A DNA stretch of 64,000 bases from Streptomyces erythrochromogenes (GTDB lineage: Bacteria; Actinomycetota; Actinomycetes; Streptomycetales; Streptomycetaceae), in the NCBI RefSeq assembly GCF_036170895.1, contig NZ_CP108036.1:5635501-5699500 (forward strand). Direction: 5' to 3'. Below the pieces are notes generated by a model, which was not told where the DNA came from, ran no database searches, and saw only the letters and a program-made list of their open reading frames with translations. Numbering within the stretch: the first letter of the stretch is position 1; every line of letters begins with the position of its first letter. Positions 51,814 to 60,293 of the stretch are shown here, one piece after another. The translations under genes and the position numbers were made by a program.

Positions 51814-52863
51814 TCACAGCGCCCGGTACGTCACCGGGTCGGTGCCCGGGACCGCCTCGGCGCGGCCCTGCTTCACCAGCCGCCGCAGATGCGCCTCCGC
51901 TTCCGAGACGGCGATGTTGCGGGAGCCGTACGGGATCTGCTCCCAGGGCCGGTTCCACTCCATCCGCTCGGCGAGGTCCCACGGGGTCAGCGGATCGGCC
52001 AGCAGCTCCCACAGCCCCGACAGGCGTTCCTCGTGGTGGTCCAGGAGCTCCCGTACGCGGGCGGGTGCGTCGGTGAAGGCGTGCTGGTGGGCCGGGAGCA
52101 CCTCGGCCGGTGCCAGGCGGCCGATGCGTTCGAGGGAGTCGAGGTAGTCGCCGAGGGGATCGGTGACGCGGGTGTCCTCGGGGGCCTCGTAGAGGCCGAT
52201 GTGCGGGGAGATCCCGGGCAGCAGGTGGTCGCCGGAGAAGAGGCGGCCGTTGCCGGGGAGGTTCGCCGGATGCTGTTCCTCCAGGTGCAGGCAGACGTGG
52301 CCGGGGGTGTGGCCGGGGGTCCAGACCGCCCTCAGCCGACGCCCGGCGAGGGGGAGCAGCTCGGCGGGGACGATCTCCCGGTCGGGGACGGCGGCGCGCA
52401 GCCCGGGCAGGGTGCGCATGCGGCCGCCGGCGCGGGCGGCGCGCAGCGGGGCGATGTGCTCCTCGGGGGCTCCGGCGGCGGCGAGCTTCGTGCTCATGTA
52501 GTCGAACCACACGCCGGGCTCGGAGGAGCGGGTGCGTACGACGACCTCGGTGTCGGCGGCGTGCATGGCGATCCACGCGCCCGACGCCTCGCGGACCCGG
52601 CCGGACAGTCCGTGGTGGTCGGGGTGGTGGTGGGTGATGACCACGCCGTGGACGTCGGCGATCGCGATGCCGAGCGCGGCGAGGCCGGCGACGAGGGTGT
52701 CCCAGGACTCGGGGTCGTCCCAGCCGGTGTCGACGAGGACCGAGCCGCGGTCGGTGTCGAGGACGTGGACGAGGGTGTGTCCGAGGGGGTTGTCGGGGAT
52801 GGGCACCTTGATCCCCCACACGCCTCCGCCGTGATCGGTGACCTGTGACGTGTCCTGCGGCAT
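51814..52863 (-). CDS. metallo-beta-lactamase-fold hydrolase
   Basis: 349 residues from MPQDTSQVTDHGGGVWGIKV. Metal ligands: THHHPDHHGLSG (HxHxDH), GHTPGHVCLHLEE, and LFSGDHLLPG with the bridging Asp; a further His is in LPAHQHAF. The C-terminal helical domain (RERLSGLWELLADP-like) fits the LACTB2/RNase-BN-unrelated thioesterase-type members. The promoter region shares GAACGCGTTC with the divergent aldehyde dehydrogenase operon. The reaction may be hydrolysis of an acyl thioester or lactone in catabolism; inference. Confidence 0.85.
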   Translation of the reverse strand: MPQDTSQVTDHGGGVWGIKVPIPDNPLGHTLVHVLDTDRGSVLVDTGWDDPESWDTLVAGLAALGIAIADVHGVVITHHHPDHHGLSGRVREASGAWIAMHAADTEVVVRTRSSEPGVWFDYMSTKLAAAGAPEEHIAPLRAARAGGRMRTLPGLRAAVPDREIVPAELLPLAGRRLRAVWTPGHTPGHVCLHLEEQHPANLPGNGRLFSGDHLLPGISPHIGLYEAPEDTRVTDPLGDYLDSLERIGRLAPAEVLPAHQHAFTDAPARVRELLDHHEERLSGLWELLADPLTPWDLAERMEWNRPWEQIPYGSRNIAVSEAEAHLRRLVKQGRAEAVPGTDPVTYRAL

Positions 52864-52895
52864 GAGCCCTCCGCCTGTCGGCCGTCCTCGAACGA

Positions 52896-52905
52896 GAACG
52901 CGTTC
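52896..52905. promoter_or_regulatory. GAACGCGTTC palindrome in the divergent promoter region
   Basis: A perfect 10-bp palindrome 33 bases before the hydrolase start. GAACGCGT is also part of the site before the thiolase (43342-43349), so the two could bind the same regulator. Confidence 0.5.
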
Positions 52906-52990
52906 CAGTAGTGGCCCAAGTCGACCATCCGGGCGGCTTTCTGGCTAGTCGTTGGATCTTCTCCACTCTTCCGTCCTGGCCGTGGACTCC

Positions 52991-53014
52991 TAGAACTAGA
53001 ACTGGTATCAGTTC
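52991..53014 (+). promoter_or_regulatory. operator-like motif before the aldehyde dehydrogenase gene
   Basis: TAGAACTAGAAC is followed by TGGTATCAGTTC; the inner GAACTG-GTAT-CAGTTC (52999-53014) is a perfect palindrome. The first 12 bases are identical to the site before the thiolase gene at 43334. It lies 31 bases before the start codon, a repressing position. Confidence 0.7.
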
Positions 53015-53044
53015 GGGAACGCCAAGCCGCAGGAGGCCTCAGCC

Positions 53045-54508
53045 ATGACGGAGCTCGTGGAACACGGAAAACTGTTCATCGGCGGTGAGTGGACGGATCC
53101 GCTGGGCACCGACACCATCCGGATCGTCTCCCCCCACACCGAGCAGGTCATAGGCTCCGTCCCGCACGCCTCCGAGGCCGACGTCGACCGCGCCGTCGCG
53201 ATCGCGCGCCGGGCCTTCGACGAAGGCCCCTGGCCGCGGATGGCGCTGGAGGAGCGCATCGCGGTCGTCTCCCGCATCAAGGACGCCATCGCCGTCCGCC
53301 ACGAGGAGATCGCCCGCTCGATCAGCTCCCAGAACGGCTCCCCGTACTCCTGGAGCGTCCTGGCCCAGGCGCTCGGCCCGATGATGGTCTACGACGCCGC
53401 GATCACCGTCGCGCGCGCCTACCCGTACGAGGAGCACCGCCAGGGCGTGCTCGGCCCGATCCTGGTGCGCCGCGAGCCCGTGGGCGTCGTCGCCGCCGTC
53501 ATCCCGTGGAACGTCCCGCAGTTCGTCGCGGCCGCCAAGCTGGCCCCCGCCCTGCTGTCCGGCTCCACCGTGATCCTCAAGCCCTCCCCGGAAGCGCCGC
53601 TGGACTCCTACATCCTCGCCGACATCGCGCGCGAGGCCGGAGTGCCCGAGGGCGTGCTGTCGATCCTGCCCGCCGACCGCGAGGTCAGCGAGTACCTCGT
53701 CGGCCACCCCGGCATCGACAAGGTGGCCTTCACCGGCTCCGTGGCCGCCGGCAGGCGCGTGATGGAGGTCGCCGCGCGCAACCTCACCCGGGTCACCCTC
53801 GAACTCGGCGGCAAGTCCGCCGCCGTCGTCCTCCCGGACGCCGACGTGGAGGCCGCGGTCGCCGGGATCGTGCCCGCCGCCTGGATGAACAACGGCCAGG
53901 CCTGCGTGGCCCAGACCCGGATCCTCGCCCCCCGCAGCCGGTACGAGGAGGTCGCCGAGGCCCTCGCGGCGGCGGCCGGCGCGCTCGTCGTCGGCGATCC
54001 GCTCGACCCGGCGACGCAACTCGGCCCGCTCGTCGCGCAGCGCCAGCAGCAGCGCTCCCTGGACTACATCCGCATCGGCCAGGAGGAGGGCGCGAAGGTC
54101 CTGGCGGGCGGCGGCCGCCCGGCCGGCCTCGACCGGGGCTGGTACGTGGAGCCCACGCTCTTCGGCGACGTCGACAACTCCATGCGGATCGCCCGCGAGG
54201 AGATCTTCGGCCCGGTCGTCTGCCTGATCCCCTACGGGGACGAGGCGGAGGCCGTACGGGTCGCCAACGACTCGGAGTTCGGCCTCAGCGGCAGCGTCTG
54301 GACCGGCGACGTCGAGCACGGCATCGACTTCGCCCGCCAGATCCGCACCGGCACCTTCAACGTGAACACCTTCAGCCTGGACATGCTGGGGCCGTTCGGC
54401 GGCTACAAGAACAGCGGTCTCGGGCGGGAGTTCGGCCCGGAGGGCCTGGGCGAGTACCTGGAGCACAAGATGATCCACCTGCCGGCGGGTTACGAGGCGG
54501 GTGCCTGA
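53045..54508 (+). CDS. aldehyde dehydrogenase (NAD(P)-dependent)
   Basis: 487 residues. VIPWNVPQFVAAAKLAPALL and STVILKPSPEAPL form the cofactor site, FTGSVAAGRRVM the Rossmann turn, LELGGKSAAVVL holds the general base Glu and NNGQACVAQTRI the nucleophile Cys. EIFGPVVCLIPYGDE and GPFGGYKNSGLGREFG complete the family. It overlaps the ferredoxin start by TGATG. The shared operator with the P450/thiolase pair suggests it oxidises an aldehyde made by the P450 pathway. Confidence 0.92.
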   Translation: MTELVEHGKLFIGGEWTDPLGTDTIRIVSPHTEQVIGSVPHASEADVDRAVAIARRAFDEGPWPRMALEERIAVVSRIKDAIAVRHEEIARSISSQNGSPYSWSVLAQALGPMMVYDAAITVARAYPYEEHRQGVLGPILVRREPVGVVAAVIPWNVPQFVAAAKLAPALLSGSTVILKPSPEAPLDSYILADIAREAGVPEGVLSILPADREVSEYLVGHPGIDKVAFTGSVAAGRRVMEVAARNLTRVTLELGGKSAAVVLPDADVEAAVAGIVPAAWMNNGQACVAQTRILAPRSRYEEVAEALAAAAGALVVGDPLDPATQLGPLVAQRQQQRSLDYIRIGQEEGAKVLAGGGRPAGLDRGWYVEPTLFGDVDNSMRIAREEIFGPVVCLIPYGDEAEAVRVANDSEFGLSGSVWTGDVEHGIDFARQIRTGTFNVNTFSLDMLGPFGGYKNSGLGREFGPEGLGEYLEHKMIHLPAGYEAGA

Positions 54509-54741
54509 TGGGCGACCGCTGGCAGGTCGAGGTGGACCGGGGGGTCTGCATCGGTTCGGGCATGTGCGTGAACCACGCCCCGGACGGCTTCGTCCTGGAC
54601 TCGGCGCGCCAGTCCCACCCCCGCAGCCCGCAGTCGGACGCGAGCGAACCGGTCCTCACGGCGGCGGAGGGCTGCCCCGTGGAGGCCATCATGATCACCC
54701 TGGCCGTCACCGGCGAACCGGTCTTCCCGCCGGAGGAGTAG
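54508..54741 (+). CDS. [3Fe-4S] ferredoxin
   Basis: 77 residues from MGDRWQVEVDRGVC. The ligands are in CIGSGMC (C-x5-C) and EGCPVEAI, the three-cysteine pattern of small actinobacterial ferredoxins that feed P450s. The middle (DSARQSHPRSPQSDASEP) is longer and more polar than usual. Coupled to the aldehyde dehydrogenase, it may donate electrons to the CYP125-like P450 ten kilobases away, which shares its operator motif. Confidence 0.88.
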   Translation: MGDRWQVEVDRGVCIGSGMCVNHAPDGFVLDSARQSHPRSPQSDASEPVLTAAEGCPVEAIMITLAVTGEPVFPPEE

Positions 54742-54797
54742 GGGAGCGGCTGCGGGGGCGGGGCGGGGGCCGGGGCCCTGCCCCGCCCCCGCGCCGG

Positions 54798-55169
54798 TCA
54801 CTTCCGCTCGGCGGCGCTCCGCTCGACGCAGAACTCGTTGCCCTCGGGGTCGGCGAGGGTCACCCACCCGGTGCCGTCGGGGCGGCGGTGGTCGCCGACG
54901 ACGGTGGCGCCGAGGGCGAGGATGCGCTCCACCTCTTCGTCGCGGGTGCGGTCCTGCGGCTGAAGGTCCACGTGCACGCGGTTCTTGACGCTCTTGGCGT
55001 CGGGAACGGTCACGAAGAGCAGCGTCGAACCGGGCGCCGTGACCAGGGCCTCGGGGTCCCCGGGGAAGTCGTCGTCGGCGAGAGAGCCGTCCAGGACGCC
55101 GGCCCAGAACTGGCCGAGCAGGTAGGCGTCGGAACAGTCAACTGTGATGTGTCGTATGAGAGAAGCCAT
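54798..55169 (-). CDS. VOC-family (glyoxalase-like) protein
   Basis: 123 residues from MASLIRHITVDCSDAYLLGQ. The two beta-alpha-beta-beta-beta halves are visible: ITVDCSDAYLLGQFWAGVLD and VHVDLQPQDRTRDEEVERIL, ending GWVTLADPEGNEFCVE (E ligand). Single-domain proteins of this type (glyoxalase_6) are widespread; function unknown. Confidence 0.85.
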   Translation of the reverse strand: MASLIRHITVDCSDAYLLGQFWAGVLDGSLADDDFPGDPEALVTAPGSTLLFVTVPDAKSVKNRVHVDLQPQDRTRDEEVERILALGATVVGDHRRPDGTGWVTLADPEGNEFCVERSAAERK

Positions 55170-55308
55170 GGGGCGCACTATCGGACGCGGTGGGGACCGC
55201 TGTCCACCGAAAATGGGGGCCGGCCCGGGGGACCGGCCCGGGGGCCCGGACGGGAGGGCGGTCCGGGTCCGGCCGGCCGGGGAGGCCGGACCGGACCCCG
55301 GGCGTCCG

Positions 55309-56355
55309 TCAGGCCGCAGCCGCCGCTGCCAGCCCGCGGGCGGGCCGCCGCGCGGTGATCGCGTTGTGGCTGCGGCCCTCGCCGAGGTCGTCGAGGACCG
55401 GGCGCAGGTCGGCCAGGGCGAAGGAGCGGCGCAGCCAGCGGTCCGCGCCGTCGTAGCGCGGGGTGAAGCCCGTCCGCCCGTGCACCGTACGGCGGTTGTC
55501 GAGGATGATCAGTTCACCGGGCCGCAGCACGATGCCGCGCAGGGACCCGAGTACGGCGTCCTCCAGCTCGGCGAGCGCGGCCCGGGCCGCCGGGGTGGTG
55601 CCGACCGTGCCGTGGAAGTCCACCCGGAGGTCGGGCCGGCCCTCCGGGCCGGAGAGCACCGGCACGGGCGGGGTCAGTACCTCCTCGTCCGTGTCGTGGA
55701 CGAAGGAGGTGCTGAACCTGGTCCTGAACTCCGGTCGGCGCAGGGCGGCGACGGTCTCCCCGTCCAGGTGCGGCAGCACGTCCCCGATCCCGCCCGTCAC
55801 GGTGGCGGCGCGTCCGTCGCGGTCGCCGCGCAGGCAGATCAGGCTCAGGAAGTGCGGGGCGGCGGGGTGGAAGCCGTCCTCCGTGTGGAGTTCCAGCAGG
55901 ATGGAGCCGCTGTTCTCCTGGCGTTTCTCGGCCCCGCGCTTGGGGCTGACGTCCTGCACCAGGTTGCCGCTCTTCTCGTCGCTGTACGAGATCGACCGGC
56001 CCAGGACAGACATCACCATCAGCTGGCCGAGCGTCGCCACCGCGACCTCGGTCCAGGCCGGCTCGTCCTCCACGCGGTCCGGGGTGGCCGGCAGGCTGCC
56101 CAGCGGGAGGCCTCGCAGCAGGAGGGTGCCGGCGGCGTTGCTCTCGTCGCGGAAGGCGATCAGCGCGCGCCGGACCCGGCTGGGCAGGGCGGCGGCTGCG
56201 AGTTCCACGGCGTGGAGGAGGTCGGTGCTGTGCAGTGAGTAGTCCGCGTACTGGGCGGCCAGCTTCAGTGCGGCGGCCTCGATGATGTCGGACTCGGTCT
56301 CGCTCAGCACGATCCCGGACGGGCGCGCGTCGGCGTACGAGAATTCTTTTCTCAT
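55309..56355 (-). CDS. clavaminate-synthase-like Fe(II)/2-oxoglutarate oxygenase (amino-acid hydroxylase type)
   Basis: 348 residues from MRKEFSYADARPSG. The iron triad is HTED (His157, Glu159) in LLELHTEDGFHPAAPHFL and the distal His292 in DNRRTVHGRTGF; an Arg in YDGADRWLRRSFAL binds 2-oxoglutarate. The HxE form and YSDEKSGNLVQDVSP match AsnO/VioC-type enzymes, which hydroxylate free or carrier-bound amino acids such as asparagine or arginine. It is the last gene of the left-reading cluster operon. Confidence 0.87.
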   Translation of the reverse strand: MRKEFSYADARPSGIVLSETESDIIEAAALKLAAQYADYSLHSTDLLHAVELAAAALPSRVRRALIAFRDESNAAGTLLLRGLPLGSLPATPDRVEDEPAWTEVAVATLGQLMVMSVLGRSISYSDEKSGNLVQDVSPKRGAEKRQENSGSILLELHTEDGFHPAAPHFLSLICLRGDRDGRAATVTGGIGDVLPHLDGETVAALRRPEFRTRFSTSFVHDTDEEVLTPPVPVLSGPEGRPDLRVDFHGTVGTTPAARAALAELEDAVLGSLRGIVLRPGELIILDNRRTVHGRTGFTPRYDGADRWLRRSFALADLRPVLDDLGEGRSHNAITARRPARGLAAAAAA

Positions 56356-56385
56356 GAGGGCTTTCCTTTCTGCGGGTCGGCTCGG

Positions 56386-57375
56386 CTATGCGGCCGGTGC
56401 GGAACGGCGGCCGAGGCGGTAGACGGCGGCGGGGCTGAAGCCGCGCCAGGCCTGCTCGCGCGGGAGGTGGTTCAGGAAGCGGGCCCGCTCCCAGTGCCGG
56501 GTGACCCGGTCCACGACCCGGCGCCCCGGCTTCAGGGCGATGTGGTGGACGTCGACGGCGACGGTGCGCGGCACGTCCTCGCCCGCCACCAGCTGGTTGA
56601 CCATGTGGACCGCGAGCGAGCCGAACTGGGTCGCCGCCTCGGTGAGTTGCGGCACGCTGTAGTCGGGACGTCCGAGACCCCTGCGGAGTTCGCGGTACAT
56701 CTCGCCCGGGATGTGCGACCTGGGGGCGATACGGAAGATCACTTCCCAGGTGCTCAGCACGTCGGCGTCCTCGGCCAGCAGCTGGCCGTCGAAGATCCTG
56801 CGGACCAGCCGGTAGTCGAAGCACTGGGCGGCCAGCATGCCGGCCATGTCCCAGCCGGTGACCAGGGGTTTGCGCTGGCGGCACGCCTCCTGGTGCAGGG
56901 CGATCTTCGCGCGCAGCCCCGACGGGGTGGTCACGTCGACCCCGTCGATGACGACCTCGGCCCGGCGGACCAGTTCCCGGACGTTGTCCCGGGTGATGCC
57001 GACGGGCACCACCTCGGCCCGGACGTGCGGGTTGATGGCGCGCAGGGCGTCGGCGCCCACCTCGGCCTTGTTGCGGCCGAGGTCGTCGACGGTGGCGTTC
57101 TGCCGGTTGAGGTTGTTCAGCTCGTAGGTGCCGACGTCCGCGAGGACGAAGTCCCGGTACCCCATGCGGCCCAGGGGCTGCACGGTGGCGCCGCCGATGG
57201 AGCCGCATCCCGCGATGAGCAGGGGGGTGTGCCGGATCTGCTCCTGGAGCGCCGCGGGGATCAGGCCGCGGTTGCGCTGGGTGAGGGAGGCGTAGTAGAG
57301 CTCCTCGTCCAGTTCGCGCGCTTCCGAGGGGGTGCCCACGTCGGGCGGGCCGCTCGGGTCTGTGCTCGTGCTCAT
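56386..57375 (-). CDS. ThiF/E1-like adenylyltransferase of a biosynthetic cluster
   Basis: 329 residues from MSTSTDPSGPPDVGTPSEAR; the start overlaps the previous stop by ATGA. The nucleotide site is LLIAGCGSIGGATVQPLGRM, with FVLADVGTYELNNLNRQN and DLGRNKAEVGADAL supplying the N-R-Q and Lys of E1 enzymes, then VVIDGVDVT. I see no paired CxxC zinc site and no clear catalytic Cys loop, so it may adenylate a C-terminus or small acid without forming a thioester. In natural-product clusters such enzymes activate carboxylates or carrier proteins. Confidence 0.8.
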   Translation of the reverse strand: MSTSTDPSGPPDVGTPSEARELDEELYYASLTQRNRGLIPAALQEQIRHTPLLIAGCGSIGGATVQPLGRMGYRDFVLADVGTYELNNLNRQNATVDDLGRNKAEVGADALRAINPHVRAEVVPVGITRDNVRELVRRAEVVIDGVDVTTPSGLRAKIALHQEACRQRKPLVTGWDMAGMLAAQCFDYRLVRRIFDGQLLAEDADVLSTWEVIFRIAPRSHIPGEMYRELRRGLGRPDYSVPQLTEAATQFGSLAVHMVNQLVAGEDVPRTVAVDVHHIALKPGRRVVDRVTRHWERARFLNHLPREQAWRGFSPAAVYRLGRRSAPAA

Positions 57376-58271
57376 GTCCGTGCCTCCTTCCGTGCTTCCT
57401 GGAACGCGCTCAGCCGGGCCGCGACCGATCCGGTCTCCCCGGAGGCGAGGATCGCGTCGAGGTGGTCCATGGTGGGGCGCAGCGCGTCCCCGTGGGTGAG
57501 GATGAAGGGGTACGAGCGCTGCTGCTGGTCCCACATGGGTGCGAACAGGTCGGTGGGGTCGGCCGGCAGTGCGGGTACGTCGAGGGTCCGTGTGCGGAAG
57601 CCGAGCATCGCCAGCTGGAGGACGGCCCCGTTCGGCTTGCCGTCGCCGACGATCGCGGCGCCGTCAACGGCCAGCGCCTGCAGACAGCCCTCGGCCCAGC
57701 CCCGGTAGACCCACCAGGGGACGGACACGGCGGCCTGCGAACGGTCCATGGCGTAGTCGCGCATGAGCCGCTTGCCCTCCCAGACCCGGTCCGCCGGGGT
57801 GGCCGGGCCGAGTTCGTCGGCGAGCCGCAGACCGTAGTCGCGCTCCACGACGAACGGCCGGTGGGCGTCGTCACCGAGGAGGGTGCGCTCGGGGCTGCGG
57901 GTGCGGGCCAGGGTGCCGTAGCCGCGCAGCCGCCAGGTGTCCTCCTCCACCACCAGGGTGTGCTGGTCCTGGAGGGCGTGGGCGTCGTACGGCTCGGCGG
58001 CGAGGTCCGCGGCGGCGGCGAGCCCCTCGTTGAGCCAGCCCCGCTTGAGGTACTGGGCCAGCCGGAACCGGTAGATGTCGTCGAGGTACGCGGGGGGCAG
58101 CTGCGCCCCCCGCACGGTGAGGGTCAGCAGGCCCTCGGGGCTGGCGGAGCGGAACAGCGGTTCGCCGTCCACGCGGCTGTCGAGGTCGGGCAGCCGGATC
58201 GCGGCGGTGTCCCGCAGGACTCGCTCCCGGTAGGAGGCGGTGGCGTACCCCGTGGTGGTGGCGGTGGTCAC
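57372..58271 (-). CDS. unknown biosynthetic protein, possibly GNAT/autoinducer-synthase-like fold
   Basis: 299 residues from GTG 58271 (VTTATTTGYATASYRERVLR), overlapping the acyl-CoA dehydrogenase stop by GTGA and the ThiF start by ATGA. Landmarks are FRLAQYLKRGWLNEGLAAAA, HTLVVEEDTWRLRGYGTLAR, ADRVWEGKRLMRDYAMDRSQ and AAIVGDGKPNGAVLQLAMLG. The run from an x-GYGTLART strand to a V-W-E-G-K-R-L-M segment recalls N-acyltransferases of the LuxI/GNAT fold, but the match is weak. Tight coupling makes it an essential part of the cluster. Confidence 0.6.
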   Translation of the reverse strand: MTTATTTGYATASYRERVLRDTAAIRLPDLDSRVDGEPLFRSASPEGLLTLTVRGAQLPPAYLDDIYRFRLAQYLKRGWLNEGLAAAADLAAEPYDAHALQDQHTLVVEEDTWRLRGYGTLARTRSPERTLLGDDAHRPFVVERDYGLRLADELGPATPADRVWEGKRLMRDYAMDRSQAAVSVPWWVYRGWAEGCLQALAVDGAAIVGDGKPNGAVLQLAMLGFRTRTLDVPALPADPTDLFAPMWDQQQRSYPFILTHGDALRPTMDHLDAILASGETGSVAARLSAFQEARKEART

Positions 58272-59479
58272 CGGACCTCCGGGACGCCGAACAGCTCGCC
58301 GGTGATGACCAGCGCGAGCGCTTCCGGGCTGCCTTCGTAGATGCGGGGGCCGTAGGCGTCGCGCAGGACGCGGTCCATCCCGTCCTCCCGCTGGAAGGCC
58401 GCGGCGCCGATGAGGCTCATGGCGGCGTCTGCGTTGTCGATCGCGGCGCGGTCGGCCACCAGCTTCGCGACGGCGGGTTCGTAGGCAGGGGTCGGGATGA
58501 CGGTGTCGGCCTTCAGCACCGCGTCCAGGTACAGGGCGCGCGCGGCGGACACCCGCGCGGACATGTCCGCGAGCTTGCGGGCGGACATCTGGTGCTCGAA
58601 GAGCAGCCGGCCGCCCTGCCGGCGGGTGCCGGCCCACGCGACGGCGCGGTCGAGGGCGTGGCGCGCGATGCCGGTGGCGACCGCAGCGCAGGTGACGCGG
58701 GTGAGGTTGCCGATGGCGACGTTGAGGTCCCAGCCGCCGTTCTCGTCACCTATGACGTTCTCTTCCGGCACGCGGGCGTTGTCGAGGATCAGTTCGCCGG
58801 CGGGGGCGGTGCGGTAGCCCACCTTGTCGTGGATCTCGCCGCGGGTGACGCCGTCCTGTTCGAGCTCGGTGACGAAGCAGGTCAGTCCGGTCGAACCGGG
58901 GGCGCCGTCCAGGTTCGCCATGACGGTGGCGTACGTGGCGACGGGGGCGTTGGTGATGTAGCGCTTGGTGCCGGTCAGCAGGTACTCGCCGCCGGACCGG
59001 CGGGCGACCGTCATGTCCTGCGCGTGGGCCGCCTGCTGCGGCAGGACCAGGTCGGTGCCGTTGCGCTCCTCGGCGACCGCGTTGCAGGCGAGGACCGGCT
59101 CCGGGCCGAGGAAGGCGGGGAGGTACTTCTCCTGGAGGCGCGGGTTCTCGCAGATCAGCAGCGGGGTCTGGAACAGGCCGGTGGCACCGAAGACCAGGGC
59201 CATGCCCGGGTCGGCGGAGGCCAGCTCCTCCAGGGTCAGTGCGATGGCGAGCTGGCTCAGCCCGAGGCCGCCGAAGTCGCGCGGGATGGCCATCCGCAGC
59301 AGGCCGAGCGCGTGGCCCTTGCGGACGGTGTCCCAGTCGACGTGGCCCTTCTCGATGCGGTCGCGCTCGGCGGCACCGGGGGCGATCTCCTCGCGGGCGA
59401 AGGCGACGACCTGTTCCAGGAAGGCGGCCTCGACGGAGTCGAGCAGCGGGTGGGCGGCGGGGTTGTGCGCGTACGTCAT
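58268..59479 (-). CDS. acyl-CoA dehydrogenase
   Basis: 403 residues. Flavin/substrate motifs: LACNAVAEERNGTDLVLPQQ, TGTKRYITNAPVATYATVMA, the helical QMSARKLADMSARVSAARAL and catalytic-base region YGPRIYEGSPEALALVI. All ACAD parts are present. In this cluster it may oxidise an acyl group carried on CoA or a carrier protein, or make an unsaturated amino acid. It overlaps the next gene by GTGA. Confidence 0.9.
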   Translation of the reverse strand: MTYAHNPAAHPLLDSVEAAFLEQVVAFAREEIAPGAAERDRIEKGHVDWDTVRKGHALGLLRMAIPRDFGGLGLSQLAIALTLEELASADPGMALVFGATGLFQTPLLICENPRLQEKYLPAFLGPEPVLACNAVAEERNGTDLVLPQQAAHAQDMTVARRSGGEYLLTGTKRYITNAPVATYATVMANLDGAPGSTGLTCFVTELEQDGVTRGEIHDKVGYRTAPAGELILDNARVPEENVIGDENGGWDLNVAIGNLTRVTCAAVATGIARHALDRAVAWAGTRRQGGRLLFEHQMSARKLADMSARVSAARALYLDAVLKADTVIPTPAYEPAVAKLVADRAAIDNADAAMSLIGAAAFQREDGMDRVLRDAYGPRIYEGSPEALALVITGELFGVPEVR

Positions 59480-59501
59480 GGTGGTTCCTTGTCCGGTGGG
59501 G

Positions 59502-59822
59502 TCAGTGCTGGATGGCGAAGGTCGTCAGGGCCTGCCCGACGGCGAACGTCTGCATGACCGGGCCATGGGCGGCGACGCGGCGGCTGGTGACGGTCCGCAG
59601 GAAGGTGCGGCGTCCCGCGGTCAGGGCGTCGAGGTCCGCGGAGGCGATGCGGAACACGTGGGTGGGCTCCGCGTCGGTGAGGGCACCCCGGGGGTCCAGC
59701 GTGAATTCGGCCGCGGGCTCGGTGACCACGAAGCGGACGGTGGCACCCGCGGCCTCCCAGGCGGGGGCGGCCTGCGCGGCGGCGGCCAGCGCGTTCGGGA
59801 TTTCTTCGGACGAGAGGGCCAT
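59502..59822 (-). CDS. SCP2-like small protein, first gene of the cluster operon
   Basis: 106 residues from MALSSEEIPNALAAAAQAAP. The segment ATVRFVVTEPAAEFTLDPRG, then HVFRIASADLDALTAGRRTF and AHGPVMQTFAV, resembles SCP2 sterol-carrier domains, which bind acyl or lipid ligands. It precedes the acyl-CoA dehydrogenase by 22 bases. It may hold a substrate for the enzymes downstream; this is inference. Confidence 0.6.
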   Translation of the reverse strand: MALSSEEIPNALAAAAQAAPAWEAAGATVRFVVTEPAAEFTLDPRGALTDAEPTHVFRIASADLDALTAGRRTFLRTVTSRRVAAHGPVMQTFAVGQALTTFAIQH

Positions 59823-60293
59823 GCGGAATTTCCTTCGCGTTCGGGGTCGAAATGATGTGTGAGTGCCGGACGGCGGGCCGGCGGGCGCAGTGTGCGGCGA
59901 ATCCGCTGGGTTACCGTCGGAAACCCGATCCATAGGGGATGAAAGCGTTTCCGAATGGAGCCGGGCGGATTCGGCTCGGACTTCTTCGTTCGCGGCGCCG
60001 GCCGTGCGGTGATCATCAAGCTACAGATATGCCTGATGCCTTGTCCAAGAATTCAATTGCCGCTCCATGCGAATGGAACGGGCGGTCCAGCGGGCGGTAA
60101 TCGGCCGTCCATCGGAGGCTTGAAACGGCTGGTGGAACGGAATGCGCGGCCACCCGCGGGGCGTCGTGCGGCAAGGTTTCCGGAAACGCGAAGTGGGCTT
60201 GCAGTCGGAGGTGTCTGCAAGCCCACGTTCAGGGGAGTGTGTGGTTGTACGCGGCGGGAACCGGGGTGCGTACGCCGGTTCCCGCGGGGGCGG
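59823..60293. other. noncoding gap with two strong hairpins, head of the cluster operon
   Basis: No gene supported. A perfect 12-bp stem GTGGGCTTGCAG lies at 60193-60204/60215-60226. A second, 11-bp stem GCGGGAACCGG at 60254-60264/60275-60285 sits just after the exporter stop on the - strand and is the likely terminator of that gene. The left part (59823-59960) should contain the promoter of the SCP2-like operon; a TTCGGAA/TTTCCGA pair is present there. Confidence 0.6.
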
